Shown here: positions 27,776 to 36,755 of the stretch, piece by piece
Layout of the letters: each line of letters opens with the position of its first letter
How positions within the stretch are numbered: the stretch's first letter is position 1
DNA from: Bacteroidota bacterium
Lineage (GTDB): Bacteria; Bacteroidota; Bacteroidia; Bacteroidales; Paludibacteraceae
Direction: 5' to 3'
NCBI GenBank assembly: GCA_023459355.1
Contig: JAEWUM010000015.1
Coordinates: 62,001-126,000 of the forward strand
DNA: 64,000 nucleotides
Notes under the pieces: generated by a model
What the model saw: only the letters and a program-made list of their open reading frames with translations
The model's database searches: none
What the model was told of the DNA's origin: nothing
Made by a program: the position numbers and the translations under genes

Positions 27776-28346
27776 ACTCTTCCCTCGTTTTCGCTTGCTG
27801 AAATACGCCTGTGAAATCCGATGTGGTGGTGATGGAATGTTGCTTCTGTACACCCCTCATTTGCATACATAAATGTTGCGCTTCAAGAATTACCATCACG
27901 CCCAGCGGTTGTAGTGTTTTCTGGATGCACTCCTTGATTTGGGTTGTCAGGCGTTCCTGTACCTGCAGGCGACGGGCATAAACTTCCACGATACGGGCAA
28001 TCTTGCTCAACCCCGTAATGTGATGATTGGGAATATATGCTACATGGGCTTTTCCAAAAAACGGCAGCATGTGGTGCTCACACATGGAGTAAAAATCAAT
28101 ATCCTTCACAATAACCATTTGCCGGTAATTCTCCGTAAAACGCGCTGACATCAGAATCTCCTCGGGGTCTTGCTCATAACCATGCATCAGAAACTGCATC
28201 GCCCTGGAAACTCGTTCCGGGGTTTTTAGTAAACCCTCTCTAGCTGCGTCTTCTCCTAAAAGTTTGATTATTTCTTTGTAATGATGAGCTATCTGAGTCG
28301 TTTTTTCAGGATCAAACGGAACCGGTTTGTTATAATTAAAATCCAT
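27750..28346 (-). CDS. folE: GTP cyclohydrolase I
   Basis: A 198-residue FolE. It converts GTP to 7,8-dihydroneopterin triphosphate, the first step of folate (or queuosine) synthesis. Zinc ligands are visible in SMCEHHMLPF (Cys89, His92) and AQHLCMQMRG (Cys160), and the active-site segments GLSKIARIVEVYARRLQVQE and the C-terminal HSITTTSDFTG are intact. Length is normal for the type IA enzyme. The 3' end overlaps the membrane glycosyltransferase gene on the opposite strand by 26 bases. A SPOR-domain gene lies 6 bases upstream, so the two are probably co-transcribed. Confidence 0.97.
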   Translation of the reverse strand: MDFNYNKPVPFDPEKTTQIAHHYKEIIKLLGEDAAREGLLKTPERVSRAMQFLMHGYEQDPEEILMSARFTENYRQMVIVKDIDFYSMCEHHMLPFFGKAHVAYIPNHHITGLSKIARIVEVYARRLQVQERLTTQIKECIQKTLQPLGVMVILEAQHLCMQMRGVQKQHSITTTSDFTGVFQQAKTREEFMNLIKRG

Positions 28347-28352
28347 TTGTTT

Positions 28353-28838
28353 TTATTTTTCTGAAACAGAAATCCGGTCTCTTACGGTGTAAGTTTCTTT
28401 CCTGAGAGCCGGAAATTTAGTTAATAATTCTTCTGAAAACCTACGGGCTTCAGGTTGTGTGTGAAAATCTCCGATTCTGACCTTCCAAAACGGAGAACTG
28501 TAGCTCACGTATATTTTCATATCAGGAAATGCCTCCAACAACATCTGCTCCATGTTAAAGGCCTCTTCTCTGGCTGTTCGCTGGGCATTGCTCGAAAACA
28601 CCTGAACCCTGTATCCATGTACAACAACACTTGTTGCAGTAGCGTTCTCTGCAACCAATTTTTCAATCCGTTTATCCTGATGGAATTTCACTTCACCACT
28701 TCCCGGTTTTGCTTTCACAGAAATTGCCTTAAAAGCATTTTTAGCTGAGTCTGTCTGAATGCTGTCAGGCTTAACAGACTGTGCAATTATGTTTGCTGAG
28801 AAAAAAATTGTCAGACTGATTACAAGTATCTGCTTCAT
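28353..28838 (-). CDS. SPOR domain-containing exported protein
   Basis: A 161-residue protein from the ATG at 28838, chosen because a signal peptide starts there (MKQILVISLTIFFSANIIAQ); a longer frame upstream to 28928 would overlap the divergent ispD start. The C-terminal 75 residues form a SPOR domain (GYRVQVFSSNAQRTAREEA, WKVRIGDFHTQPEARRF), which binds denuded glycan strands of peptidoglycan at division sites. The middle is charged and probably a linker. It lies just upstream of folE on the same strand, a pairing with no obvious functional link. Confidence 0.85.
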   Translation of the reverse strand: MKQILVISLTIFFSANIIAQSVKPDSIQTDSAKNAFKAISVKAKPGSGEVKFHQDKRIEKLVAENATATSVVVHGYRVQVFSSNAQRTAREEAFNMEQMLLEAFPDMKIYVSYSSPFWKVRIGDFHTQPEARRFSEELLTKFPALRKETYTVRDRISVSEK

Positions 28839-28900
28839 AATGCGATAAATTTTACGTGCAAAGTTACAAAATCTTATGCTAAATCTGTCTATTATTTTTT

Positions 28901-28908
28901 TATCTTTG
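28901..28908 (+). promoter_or_regulatory. Putative -7 element (TATCTTTG) of ispD
   Basis: TATCTTTG lies 19 bases before the ispD ATG, giving a leader of roughly 15 bases. The usual -33 position has no TTTG. Confidence 0.5.
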
Positions 28909-28927
28909 TTCCTGAATAATAAAACCA

Positions 28928-29614
28928 ATGTATATGCAGGTTACACCAAACAGGGATATTGAAACCGTAATCATCGTTGCCGGAGGGAAAGGTGAGCGCA
29001 TGCAAACCGACATACCGAAACAATTCATCGAACTCAAATCCAGGCCAATCCTGATGCATACTATAGATGTTTTTATTCAATACAACAACCAAATCGAAGT
29101 CATAGTAGTTCTTCCGGAAAGTCAGATTGAAAACTGGAACCTGCTTTGCAAAAAGCATGCCTTTGAGGTTAAACACCAGGTGGTTGCCGGAGGATCTGTT
29201 CGTTTTGAATCGGTGAGAAACGGGCTGTTAGTCGCATCAGATTCGGGCTTTATTGCTGTTCATGATGGCGTGAGACCTTTAGTCAGCCAAACCACCATCG
29301 AAGCTTGTTTCAGGGAAGCCAGGATATCGGGAGCAGCCATCCCGGTTGTGATGCCGATAGAAAGCATCCGACAGATGAAAGGTGATGGAAACGTGGCCGT
29401 CAACCGGGACTTATTCAGGTTGGTGCAAACACCGCAGGTTTTTGAGGCCAACATCTTAAAAAAAGCATACGAACAGGAATTCAATTCTATATTTACTGAT
29501 GATGCTTCCGTAGTGGAAGCATCCGGTGTAAAAATCAGTTTGGTAGAGGGTAATCGTGAGAACATCAAAATTACTACTCCTTTCGATCTAAAATTAGCCG
29601 AAATGATGCGCTGA
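28928..29614 (+). CDS. ispD: 2-C-methyl-D-erythritol 4-phosphate cytidylyltransferase
   Basis: A 228-residue IspD of the MEP isoprenoid pathway: it joins CTP and methylerythritol phosphate to give CDP-methylerythritol. The nucleotide-binding AGGKGERM (18-25) with Lys at position 31 (DIPKQF), AVHDGVRPLV, and FRLVQTPQVFEA, FTDDASVVEA are all present. Either ATG 28928 or ATG 28934 could be used; the first is kept. A good -7 box lies at 28901-28908. It is followed by recG after 23 bases. Confidence 0.96.
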   Translation: MYMQVTPNRDIETVIIVAGGKGERMQTDIPKQFIELKSRPILMHTIDVFIQYNNQIEVIVVLPESQIENWNLLCKKHAFEVKHQVVAGGSVRFESVRNGLLVASDSGFIAVHDGVRPLVSQTTIEACFREARISGAAIPVVMPIESIRQMKGDGNVAVNRDLFRLVQTPQVFEANILKKAYEQEFNSIFTDDASVVEASGVKISLVEGNRENIKITTPFDLKLAEMMR

Positions 29615-29637
29615 GTTTCGTTCTAATTGGTAAAAAA

Positions 29638-31734
29638 ATGCAGCTTACTCAACTTGATATTAAATTTCTGCCCGGTGTGGGACCTAAAAAAGCCGACCTG
29701 TTGGCAAAGGAACTGAATGTCCGATCAGTTGATGATATGGTGCGCCACTATCCCTATAAATACATTGATCGCAGTCGTTTTTATTACCTCCACGAGATTA
29801 CTGAAAACATGCCTTTTATCCAGGTAAAAGGACAAATACTCCGTTTCGATAAGGTAGGAACGGGACGTGGACAGCGATTATCCGCCATTTTTACCGATGG
29901 AAAAGATACAATTGAACTAATCTGGTTCCAGGGAATAAAATTCGTGCTGGAAAAATACAAAACCGGGATAACTTACGTGGTCTTTGGTAAGCCATCTTTT
30001 TTCAATGGAAAATTTAATATCGCTCATCCCGAAATGGATCTGCCTTCGCATTTGCCCCCGGTAGAACAATTGGGATTACAGCCATTTTACAATACAACAG
30101 AGAAAATGAAATCCGGTTTTCTGAACTCAAAAGCGATTCAGAAAATCATGCAGGGACTGCTGCCCTATTTACAAGCCGGTGTTCCTGAAACACTTCCGGC
30201 TTATGTGCTGAAAAAATACGCGCTGATGAACCTGACGGATGCGCTCATGAATATCCATTTCCCGAAAAATGCACATGCCCTTAACAAAGCGCGACAGCGG
30301 CTCAAGTTTGAAGAACTGTTTTACGTGCAACTGAATATCCTGCAACAAACCAAGTGGAGGGAACAAAACCTGCGAGGATTAATCATGAAAAAAGTCGGTC
30401 ATTTTTTCAACACTTTTTACCATGATTACCTGCCGTTTGAACTGACCGGCGCACAAAAGAGGGTCTTAAAAGAAATTCATATTGACGTAGCCAGCGGAAA
30501 ACAAATGAATCGCTTGTTGCAGGGCGATGTGGGCAGTGGGAAAACTTTAGTCGCGCTCATGTCAATTTTGATTGCAATTGATAATGGTTTTCAGGGATGT
30601 ATGATGGCGCCGACAGAAATCCTGGCTAACCAGCATTTCGAAACATTAAAGGATTTTATTCGGGATCTGGGCGTAAATATTGCCTTGCTAACCGGCTCAA
30701 CCCGTCCGAAAGAACGGGAAAGAATTCATGCCGCACTGCAATCGGGCGAACTACATATACTGGTTGGCACACATGCCTTAATTGAAGATGTGGTTCAGTT
30801 CAAAAATCTAGGCTTGGTGGTCATAGACGAACAACATCGTTTCGGGGTGGAACAACGCTCTAAACTTTGGAAAAAGAATGCCCAGCCGCCACATGTGTTG
30901 GTTATGACTGCCACTCCCATCCCCCGCACCTTAGCCATGACACTTTACGGCGATTTGAGTGTTTCGGTTATCGATGAACTTCCTCCGGGTCGCAAGCCAA
31001 TTCAAACTTACCATTATTACGAAAACAAGCGGCAGGCGCTGAATGGTTTTATCTACAAACAAATACAGGCCGGTCGGCAGGTGTATGTTGTCTACCCGCT
31101 GATTGAAGAATCTGAAAAAATGGATTTGCAAAATGTAAATGATGGGTATGAATACTTCAGGGAGTTTTTCCCCGGTTTTAAAGTCAGCATGGTACACGGC
31201 AAACTGAAACCCGCGGAAAAAGACCATCAAATGCAGCTGTTTGTTTCCGGAGAAACTCAAATCATGGTGGCCACAACAGTCATCGAAGTCGGTGTGAATG
31301 TTCCGAATGCATCCGTTATGATTATTGAAAATGCCGAAAGATTCGGACTCTCGCAACTGCACCAGCTCAGAGGTCGTGTGGGTCGCGGCGCTGAACAATC
31401 CTACTGTATTTTACTCACCGGTTACAAATTGGCGACCGAAACCCGTAAAAGAATGGAAATCCTCACCCGCACAAACGATGGTTTTGAAATTGCTGAAGCC
31501 GACTTACAACTCAGGGGCCCGGGCGACCTGGAAGGAACACAGCAAAGCGGTATTCCCTTTGAACTGAAAATTGCCAACCTGGCACAAGATGGTAAAATGC
31601 TCGAAATTGCCCGTAATTTCGCTATCGAGATACTCAATGATGACCCTAAATTGCTAAAACAGGAGAATCATATTTTAGCTTCTCAACTTAAAAAATTAAA
31701 AACAAATGCCGTAAATTGGGGAATTATAAGTTAA
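29638..31734 (+). CDS. recG: ATP-dependent DNA helicase RecG
   Basis: A 698-residue helicase that remodels stalled replication forks and branched DNA. The N-terminal wedge/OB domain (about 1-230, LPGVGPKKADLL, VRHYPYKYIDRS) is followed by the SF2 core: Walker A GDVGSGKT at about 296-303, DEQH box at about 397-400 (VVIDEQHRFGVEQR), TATPIPRTLAMT, and the C-terminal helicase motifs VATTVIEVGVNVPNA and QLHQLRGRVGRG. The final DLQLRGPGDLEGTQQSG is a RecG hallmark. Length is normal. Probably in one unit with ispD. Confidence 0.97.
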   Translation: MQLTQLDIKFLPGVGPKKADLLAKELNVRSVDDMVRHYPYKYIDRSRFYYLHEITENMPFIQVKGQILRFDKVGTGRGQRLSAIFTDGKDTIELIWFQGIKFVLEKYKTGITYVVFGKPSFFNGKFNIAHPEMDLPSHLPPVEQLGLQPFYNTTEKMKSGFLNSKAIQKIMQGLLPYLQAGVPETLPAYVLKKYALMNLTDALMNIHFPKNAHALNKARQRLKFEELFYVQLNILQQTKWREQNLRGLIMKKVGHFFNTFYHDYLPFELTGAQKRVLKEIHIDVASGKQMNRLLQGDVGSGKTLVALMSILIAIDNGFQGCMMAPTEILANQHFETLKDFIRDLGVNIALLTGSTRPKERERIHAALQSGELHILVGTHALIEDVVQFKNLGLVVIDEQHRFGVEQRSKLWKKNAQPPHVLVMTATPIPRTLAMTLYGDLSVSVIDELPPGRKPIQTYHYYENKRQALNGFIYKQIQAGRQVYVVYPLIEESEKMDLQNVNDGYEYFREFFPGFKVSMVHGKLKPAEKDHQMQLFVSGETQIMVATTVIEVGVNVPNASVMIIENAERFGLSQLHQLRGRVGRGAEQSYCILLTGYKLATETRKRMEILTRTNDGFEIAEADLQLRGPGDLEGTQQSGIPFELKIANLAQDGKMLEIARNFAIEILNDDPKLLKQENHILASQLKKLKTNAVNWGIIS

Positions 31735-31748
31735 AAATGACGAATAGG

Positions 31749-31780
31749 TTTGGTTAACAAAGCTTATTTTTTTATCTTTG
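31749..31780 (+). promoter_or_regulatory. Promoter of ndk (TTTG-N20-TATCTTTG)
   Basis: A -33 TTTG at 31749-31752 and a -7 TATCTTTG at 31773-31780, 20 bases apart. This is a full match to the Bacteroidota housekeeping promoter, 36 bases before the preferred ndk start. Confidence 0.75.
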
Positions 31781-31816
31781 GAAAGTTTTTACCTCCGCTA
31801 TAAACAACTGAATATC

Positions 31817-32278
31817 ATGGAGAAAACATTAGTCATTATTAAACCCTGTACCATACAACGCGGATTAACCGGTGAAATTATCGGAAGATTTGAGAAAAAA
31901 GGACTTCAACTTTGTGGTATGAAAATGATGCAACTCTCAGAAGAAATTCTACTGGAGCATTATGCACATTTGGCTCAAAAGCCTTTTTTTAAACGCATTA
32001 AAGATTCAATGATGGTTACTCCTGTCATTGTTTGCTGTTTAAAAGGTATTGATGCGGTACGGATTGTCCGGGCCATGGCGGGTGTAACGAATGGACGTGA
32101 TGCAGCTCCGGGAACAATCAGGGGGGACTATAGCGTGAGTGTACAGGAAAACATCATTCATGCATCTGATTCGCATGAAACAGCAGCTATTGAACTGAAA
32201 AGATTTTTCAAAGAGGAAGAAATTTTTGATTACACCTTGAATCAACTGAATTTTTTATACGCTAACGACGAAATTTGA
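31817..32278 (+). CDS. ndk: Nucleoside diphosphate kinase
   Basis: A 153-residue enzyme from ATG 31817. The longer in-frame start at 31778 would lie on the promoter, so it is rejected. It passes the terminal phosphate from ATP to other nucleoside diphosphates through a phosphohistidine. The active-site His is His115 in NIIHASDS, and the nucleotide-binding stretch GVTNGRDAAPGTIRGDY precedes it. The length and the Kpn-loop sequence match Bacteroidota NDKs. The M23 peptidase gene follows after 22 bases. Confidence 0.95.
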   Translation: MEKTLVIIKPCTIQRGLTGEIIGRFEKKGLQLCGMKMMQLSEEILLEHYAHLAQKPFFKRIKDSMMVTPVIVCCLKGIDAVRIVRAMAGVTNGRDAAPGTIRGDYSVSVQENIIHASDSHETAAIELKRFFKEEEIFDYTLNQLNFLYANDEI

Positions 32279-32300
32279 ATAAAACACGAGCAATTTTGAT

Positions 32301-33176
32301 ATGAGATTTACCCGAGGATTCCTGATTTTGATACCGGCTTTGGTTCTGTTGATTTCCAATACAGCCAATGCAAATGACAAAGACAAAAAATTTACTTCCA
32401 TAAACCTGCGGACAGACACAACAAATATTTATCAGGGATTACTCAATGATGAAACGGATGATTTGATGGAGAACCATCCTGCTGATGATATCTATAACAA
32501 CATCTGGACAAGTTCAAAATTAAATCCGTATAAAATCCCCATCGATAGTCTACCCGATTCAGTCAAAGTTGATTTGTCGACCTTTTGTGTTCCGGTGATG
32601 GGGCACATTACTTCTCATTTCGGTCCACGCAGGTACCGCTATCATTACGGAACTGACATAAAACTAAATACCGGAGACACTGTTGTATCTTCATTTGCCG
32701 GTAAAATTCGGATCATCGATTACGACAGAAGAGGATATGGTCATTATGTCGTAATCAGGCACGACAATGGATTAGAAACGGTCTATGCTCATCTTTCTGA
32801 AATAATGGTAACACTTGATCAGGTCGTAGAGGCCGGTGAACCTATTGCACTTGGAGGAAGTACCGGAAGATCAACAGGTCCACACCTGCATTATGAAATC
32901 CGTTTCCTGGGTAATGCAATGAATCCAGCTAAAATAATTGATTTTGCCTGTGGATCGCCTTTTGACAATGAATATCTGATTACCAAAAAACATTCTTTTT
33001 ACTATCAGAAAGAAGTAAAAGCAATGGCTGCGGCCAAATACTACAAAATCAGAAGTGGAGATAACCTGAGTCGAATTGCCGCCAGAAATGGCACGAGTGT
33101 TAAAACCTTGTGTCGACTGAATGGTATTTCTTCAAAAAAAATATTGCGGATAGGCCAAACTATTCGTGTCAGATAA
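32301..33176 (+). CDS. M23-family peptidase with C-terminal LysM (peptidoglycan endopeptidase)
   Basis: A 291-residue exported protein with signal peptide (to about residue 24, SNTANAN). The lysostaphin-like M23 domain (about 100-215) carries the metal ligands HYGTD (about 118-122) and HLHYEIR (about 194-200), plus the helper His in VYAHLSEI. A C-terminal LysM (about 246-291, YKIRSGDNLSRIAARNGTS) binds glycan strands. With both metal motifs present it is probably an active endopeptidase, unlike the degenerate EnvC/NlpD activators. Follows ndk after 22 bases. Confidence 0.92.
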   Translation: MRFTRGFLILIPALVLLISNTANANDKDKKFTSINLRTDTTNIYQGLLNDETDDLMENHPADDIYNNIWTSSKLNPYKIPIDSLPDSVKVDLSTFCVPVMGHITSHFGPRRYRYHYGTDIKLNTGDTVVSSFAGKIRIIDYDRRGYGHYVVIRHDNGLETVYAHLSEIMVTLDQVVEAGEPIALGGSTGRSTGPHLHYEIRFLGNAMNPAKIIDFACGSPFDNEYLITKKHSFYYQKEVKAMAAAKYYKIRSGDNLSRIAARNGTSVKTLCRLNGISSKKILRIGQTIRVR

Positions 33177-33241
33177 AGCGCCCCGGAAAACAAATCACCC
33201 CTTTAATTTGTTTGGATTCTTAGCATAATAAAATTAAAATC

Positions 33242-34747
33242 ATGTTTTCCAAGAAAAATTTAGAAGACCAAATACTGATAATTTTCGGATCGAACGGGGA
33301 CTTATCGAGGCGAAAGTTGTTACCAGCCATCTTTCAACTCTATTTAGATAATTTCCTGCCGAAGAATTTTATTGTCATTGGTACCGGAAGTAAAGAAAAA
33401 GATGAAGACGCTAATCGTGCTGATGTCAGGTCTGCCCTGCTGGAATTTGCTCCTGCAGGCGTAAAAAACGCCCCCGACAAACTTGAAAGTTTTCTGAATA
33501 TGGTTTTTTATAAGAAAGTTCACAATCAAACTGAACAGGATTTTAAAGGACTGAAAGACTACATTCAAAAGCAGGCTGATGAGTTAGGGGTAAAACAAAA
33601 CATCATCTATTACTTTTCTATTCCTCCATTTTTATATGAAGTAGTTGCCGCCAATCTTGTCAGGTACGGACTGAATCAGGAAGAAAATGGCTGGAAACGT
33701 ATTATCGTGGAGAAACCTTTCGGTTACAGCTATGCAACTGCTATCGATTTGGATAAAAAACTTCACGAAGGATTTCACGAAGATCAGATTTACCGCATCG
33801 ACCACTATCTGGGAAAGGAAACTGTCCAAAATATTATGGTTACCCGCTTCTACAATGGCTTCTTTGAACCAATCTGGAACCGTAAATACATTGACAGGGT
33901 CGAAATTACAGCTTCTGAAAAAATCGGAGTGGGCGATCGGGGTGGTTATTACGATGGATCAGGAGCATTGAGAGATATGATACAGAATCACCTCCTTCAG
34001 GTCCTTGCCATTGTCGCTATGGAGCCTCCGGTTATTTTCGATTCGGAATCAATCCGTAATGAAACGGTAAAAGTATTACAGGCTTTACGTCCCATCAAAG
34101 CTGCTGACGTGCCAAATCAGGTCGTACGGGGACAATACATCGCAACGCAGGTAGGTGACAAAATGAATCCCGGATACCGGCAGGAGTTGGGTGTAAATCC
34201 AAATTCCAAAACAGAAACTTTTGTCGCCATCAAAACCTTTATCGACAACTGGAGATGGGGCGATGTACCTTTTTATATTCGTACGGGGAAACACCTTCCG
34301 GCAAGGGTCACAGAAGTGGTAATCCATTTGAAACATGCTCCTCATCAGCTCTTCAAACAACTCTGTCTGACGCATCCTAATAACATGATTATCCTGCGAA
34401 TCCATCCGGATGCGGGAATTGCTATTGATTTCGGCATGAAAATACCGGGTGCCGGCTATAAAGTGCATAACGTGAATATGGCCTTTAAATATGCCGATCT
34501 GGCTGAAAACAAGATTCCGGAAGCTTACGAAAGACTATTGCTCGACTGCATGGTTGGGGATTCAACTTTGTATGCCCGTGCCGATGCCGTGAAAACAAGC
34601 TGGAAATTTGTCGATCCTATTATTCAGGCATGGCAGGATAACCCGGAAATCCCTTTGTATTTCTACGAGTGCAACACCTGGGGACCCAAAGAATCAAATA
34701 ATCTTTTTGAAGATAAATTTACTAAATGGAGAGAACCGGAGGAATAA
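33242..34747 (+). CDS. zwf: Glucose-6-phosphate 1-dehydrogenase
   Basis: A 501-residue enzyme oxidising glucose 6-phosphate to 6-phosphogluconolactone, the entry of the oxidative pentose phosphate pathway. The dinucleotide site is IIFGSNGDLSRRKLLPAI (about 13-30), the family signature is YRIDHYLGKETVQN at about residue 182, and the active-site His is in RDMIQNHLLQ. RFYNGFFEPIWNRKYIDRV and FYIRTGKHLPAR complete the pattern. Length is normal. It is followed by pgl, but the gnd gene often grouped with them is not in the window. Confidence 0.97.
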   Translation: MFSKKNLEDQILIIFGSNGDLSRRKLLPAIFQLYLDNFLPKNFIVIGTGSKEKDEDANRADVRSALLEFAPAGVKNAPDKLESFLNMVFYKKVHNQTEQDFKGLKDYIQKQADELGVKQNIIYYFSIPPFLYEVVAANLVRYGLNQEENGWKRIIVEKPFGYSYATAIDLDKKLHEGFHEDQIYRIDHYLGKETVQNIMVTRFYNGFFEPIWNRKYIDRVEITASEKIGVGDRGGYYDGSGALRDMIQNHLLQVLAIVAMEPPVIFDSESIRNETVKVLQALRPIKAADVPNQVVRGQYIATQVGDKMNPGYRQELGVNPNSKTETFVAIKTFIDNWRWGDVPFYIRTGKHLPARVTEVVIHLKHAPHQLFKQLCLTHPNNMIILRIHPDAGIAIDFGMKIPGAGYKVHNVNMAFKYADLAENKIPEAYERLLLDCMVGDSTLYARADAVKTSWKFVDPIIQAWQDNPEIPLYFYECNTWGPKESNNLFEDKFTKWREPEE

Positions 34748-34813
34748 TCGGGACATGAACCACAACAAATTATTAAATAACCACATAAGTCACAGTAGTA
34801 AACATAGCTTTTC

Positions 34814-35545
34814 ATGAAACCTGAAACACATATTTTTGATAATGCCACGCTGGCAGCACATGCGGTCGCTTTACTTATACAGGAACTGGCGATAGCAAAA
34901 CAACAACAAAATCAAATGCTAAACATCGCTATTTCAGGTGGTTCAACGCCTAAACAATTGTTTACCTTGTTGGCTGAAGATAACTACCGGACTCAAATTC
35001 CATGGGAAGCCGTTCGTTTCTTCTGGGTGGATGAAAGATGTGTGGAACCGGCTCATCCGGAAAGTAACTTCGGCATGACTTACGACGCTTTACTCCAGTA
35101 TGCTTTTGTCCCGGCTCAAAATATCTTCCGCATGAAAGGTGAAGATATTCCGGCCAATGAAGCTGTCAGATATTCCAATTTACTCTGGAAAGAGCTCCCG
35201 GCAAGAAATGGCTTTCCTGTCTTCGATTTGATTTTATTGGGAATTGGAGATGATGGTCATACTGCTTCCATTTTTCCGGATCATATGGCGTTGCTCGAAT
35301 CGGAGAAATCAGTTGATGTGGCTACCCACCCCGTAAGCGGTCAAAAAAGAATAACCCTGACCGGCAAAACAATTAATAATGCCAATCAGGTTATCTTTTT
35401 AGTTACCGGAAAAAATAAATCCGGTATTATCTGCGAAATTATCAAAGGAACTTCTGAAGCGGAAAAATATCCTGCAGCCTATATCCGGAACTTCGCAGGA
35501 AAAGCGGCATTCTTTCTGGATACTGCGGCTGCAAATGAACTTTAA
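34814..35545 (+). CDS. pgl: 6-phosphogluconolactonase
   Basis: A 243-residue lactonase of the DevB/SOL type that hydrolyses 6-phosphogluconolactone after Zwf. Family motifs: NIAISGGSTPKQLFTLLAE, FFWVDERCVEPAHPESNFGM and LILLGIGDDGHTASIFPDH. It lies 66 bases after zwf. Its TAA stop is inside the self-complementary TTAA that also supplies the ackA stop on the other strand, a 4-base convergent overlap. Confidence 0.96.
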   Translation: MKPETHIFDNATLAAHAVALLIQELAIAKQQQNQMLNIAISGGSTPKQLFTLLAEDNYRTQIPWEAVRFFWVDERCVEPAHPESNFGMTYDALLQYAFVPAQNIFRMKGEDIPANEAVRYSNLLWKELPARNGFPVFDLILLGIGDDGHTASIFPDHMALLESEKSVDVATHPVSGQKRITLTGKTINNANQVIFLVTGKNKSGIICEIIKGTSEAEKYPAAYIRNFAGKAAFFLDTAAANEL

Positions 35546-36741
35546 TTCTTTACAATTTCCATTGTATCAGAAGCAATCATGTATTCCTCATCAGTAGGGA
35601 TTACAACTACTTTTACTGAAGAATCTGGTGTACTTAGCAATACTTCTTTGCCTTTGGATCCTGCATTCAGAGCTTCGTCAATTTTTAATCCCATATAACT
35701 GAAGCTCTTGCAAACTTTTTCACGGGTTCCGGTTTGATTTTCTCCTACCCCACCTGTAAACACCAGAACATCAGCACCATTCAGTGCAGCGAAGTAGGAT
35801 CCTACATATTTAATTATCCTGTATTCGTAAATATTCAAGGCTAATTTAGCTCTTTCATTTCCTTCTGAAATAGCTTTTTCTATATCCCGCATATCCGACG
35901 AAATTCCTGAAACTCCCAATACACCACTATGTTTGTTGAACAAAGTAGAAACAGAAGTTGAATTGATCATTTCTTTTTCCATCAGAAATGTAACCACACC
36001 CAAATCCACATCTCCGGAACGGGTTCCCATCATCAGACCTTCGATCGGGGTAAATCCCATGGAAGTATCAATTGATTTTCCATCCTTCACTGCGGTGATG
36101 GAAGCTCCATTGCCAATATGAGCGGTGATAACTTTGGTTTTTTCATAATCTAAACCTAAAAACTCACAAGCGCGACGCGACACATACCGATGACTCGTAC
36201 CATGAAAACCGTAGCGGCGAATTCCATATTTCTGATATAAAGCGTAAGGAATACCATACATGTAAGCATAATCCGGCATGGTTTGGTGGAAAGCTGTATC
36301 GAAAACTGCTACCTGTGGTACATCGGGTAACAGTTCACTGATAGCACGAATACCAGCCAGATTAGGTGGATTATGCAAGGGTGCTATGTCAATACATTCT
36401 TCTATCTTTTTAATGACTTCTTCGTTGATAAGGACACTGGAGTTAAATTTCTCTCCCCCGTGCACAACACGGTGCCCTACCGCGTTAATTTCATCTATTG
36501 TTTTTATAGCTCCGTGTTTCTTACTTGTCAACACACCCAGGATGTATTCAACGGCTACCTGATGCTCCAGAATTTCTCCTTCCAGTATTACTTTCTGACC
36601 ATCTTTGCGTGTGTGCTTCAAAAATGAGCCTTTCATCCCTAATTTCTCAACTCCACCCGAGCCCAACTCCTCGTGGGTGGTCATATCAAGCAACTTGTAT
36701 TTTACCGATGAACTTCCGCAATTTAATACCAATATCTTCAT
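35542..36741 (-). CDS. ackA: Acetate kinase
   Basis: A 399-residue ASKHA-fold kinase that turns acetyl phosphate and ADP into acetate and ATP, the substrate-level phosphorylation step of acetate fermentation. Signatures: N-terminal VLNCGSSSVKYKLLD, AHIGNGASITAVKDG, VFTGGVGENQTGTREKVC and FHGTSHRYV. It is the third gene of the run pta, dehydrogenase-like gene, ackA, 14 bases after the dehydrogenase. Length is normal. Confidence 0.97.
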   Translation of the reverse strand: MKILVLNCGSSSVKYKLLDMTTHEELGSGGVEKLGMKGSFLKHTRKDGQKVILEGEILEHQVAVEYILGVLTSKKHGAIKTIDEINAVGHRVVHGGEKFNSSVLINEEVIKKIEECIDIAPLHNPPNLAGIRAISELLPDVPQVAVFDTAFHQTMPDYAYMYGIPYALYQKYGIRRYGFHGTSHRYVSRRACEFLGLDYEKTKVITAHIGNGASITAVKDGKSIDTSMGFTPIEGLMMGTRSGDVDLGVVTFLMEKEMINSTSVSTLFNKHSGVLGVSGISSDMRDIEKAISEGNERAKLALNIYEYRIIKYVGSYFAALNGADVLVFTGGVGENQTGTREKVCKSFSYMGLKIDEALNAGSKGKEVLLSTPDSSVKVVVIPTDEEYMIASDTMEIVKN

Positions 36742-36755
36742 AACTTTCTCCTCCT

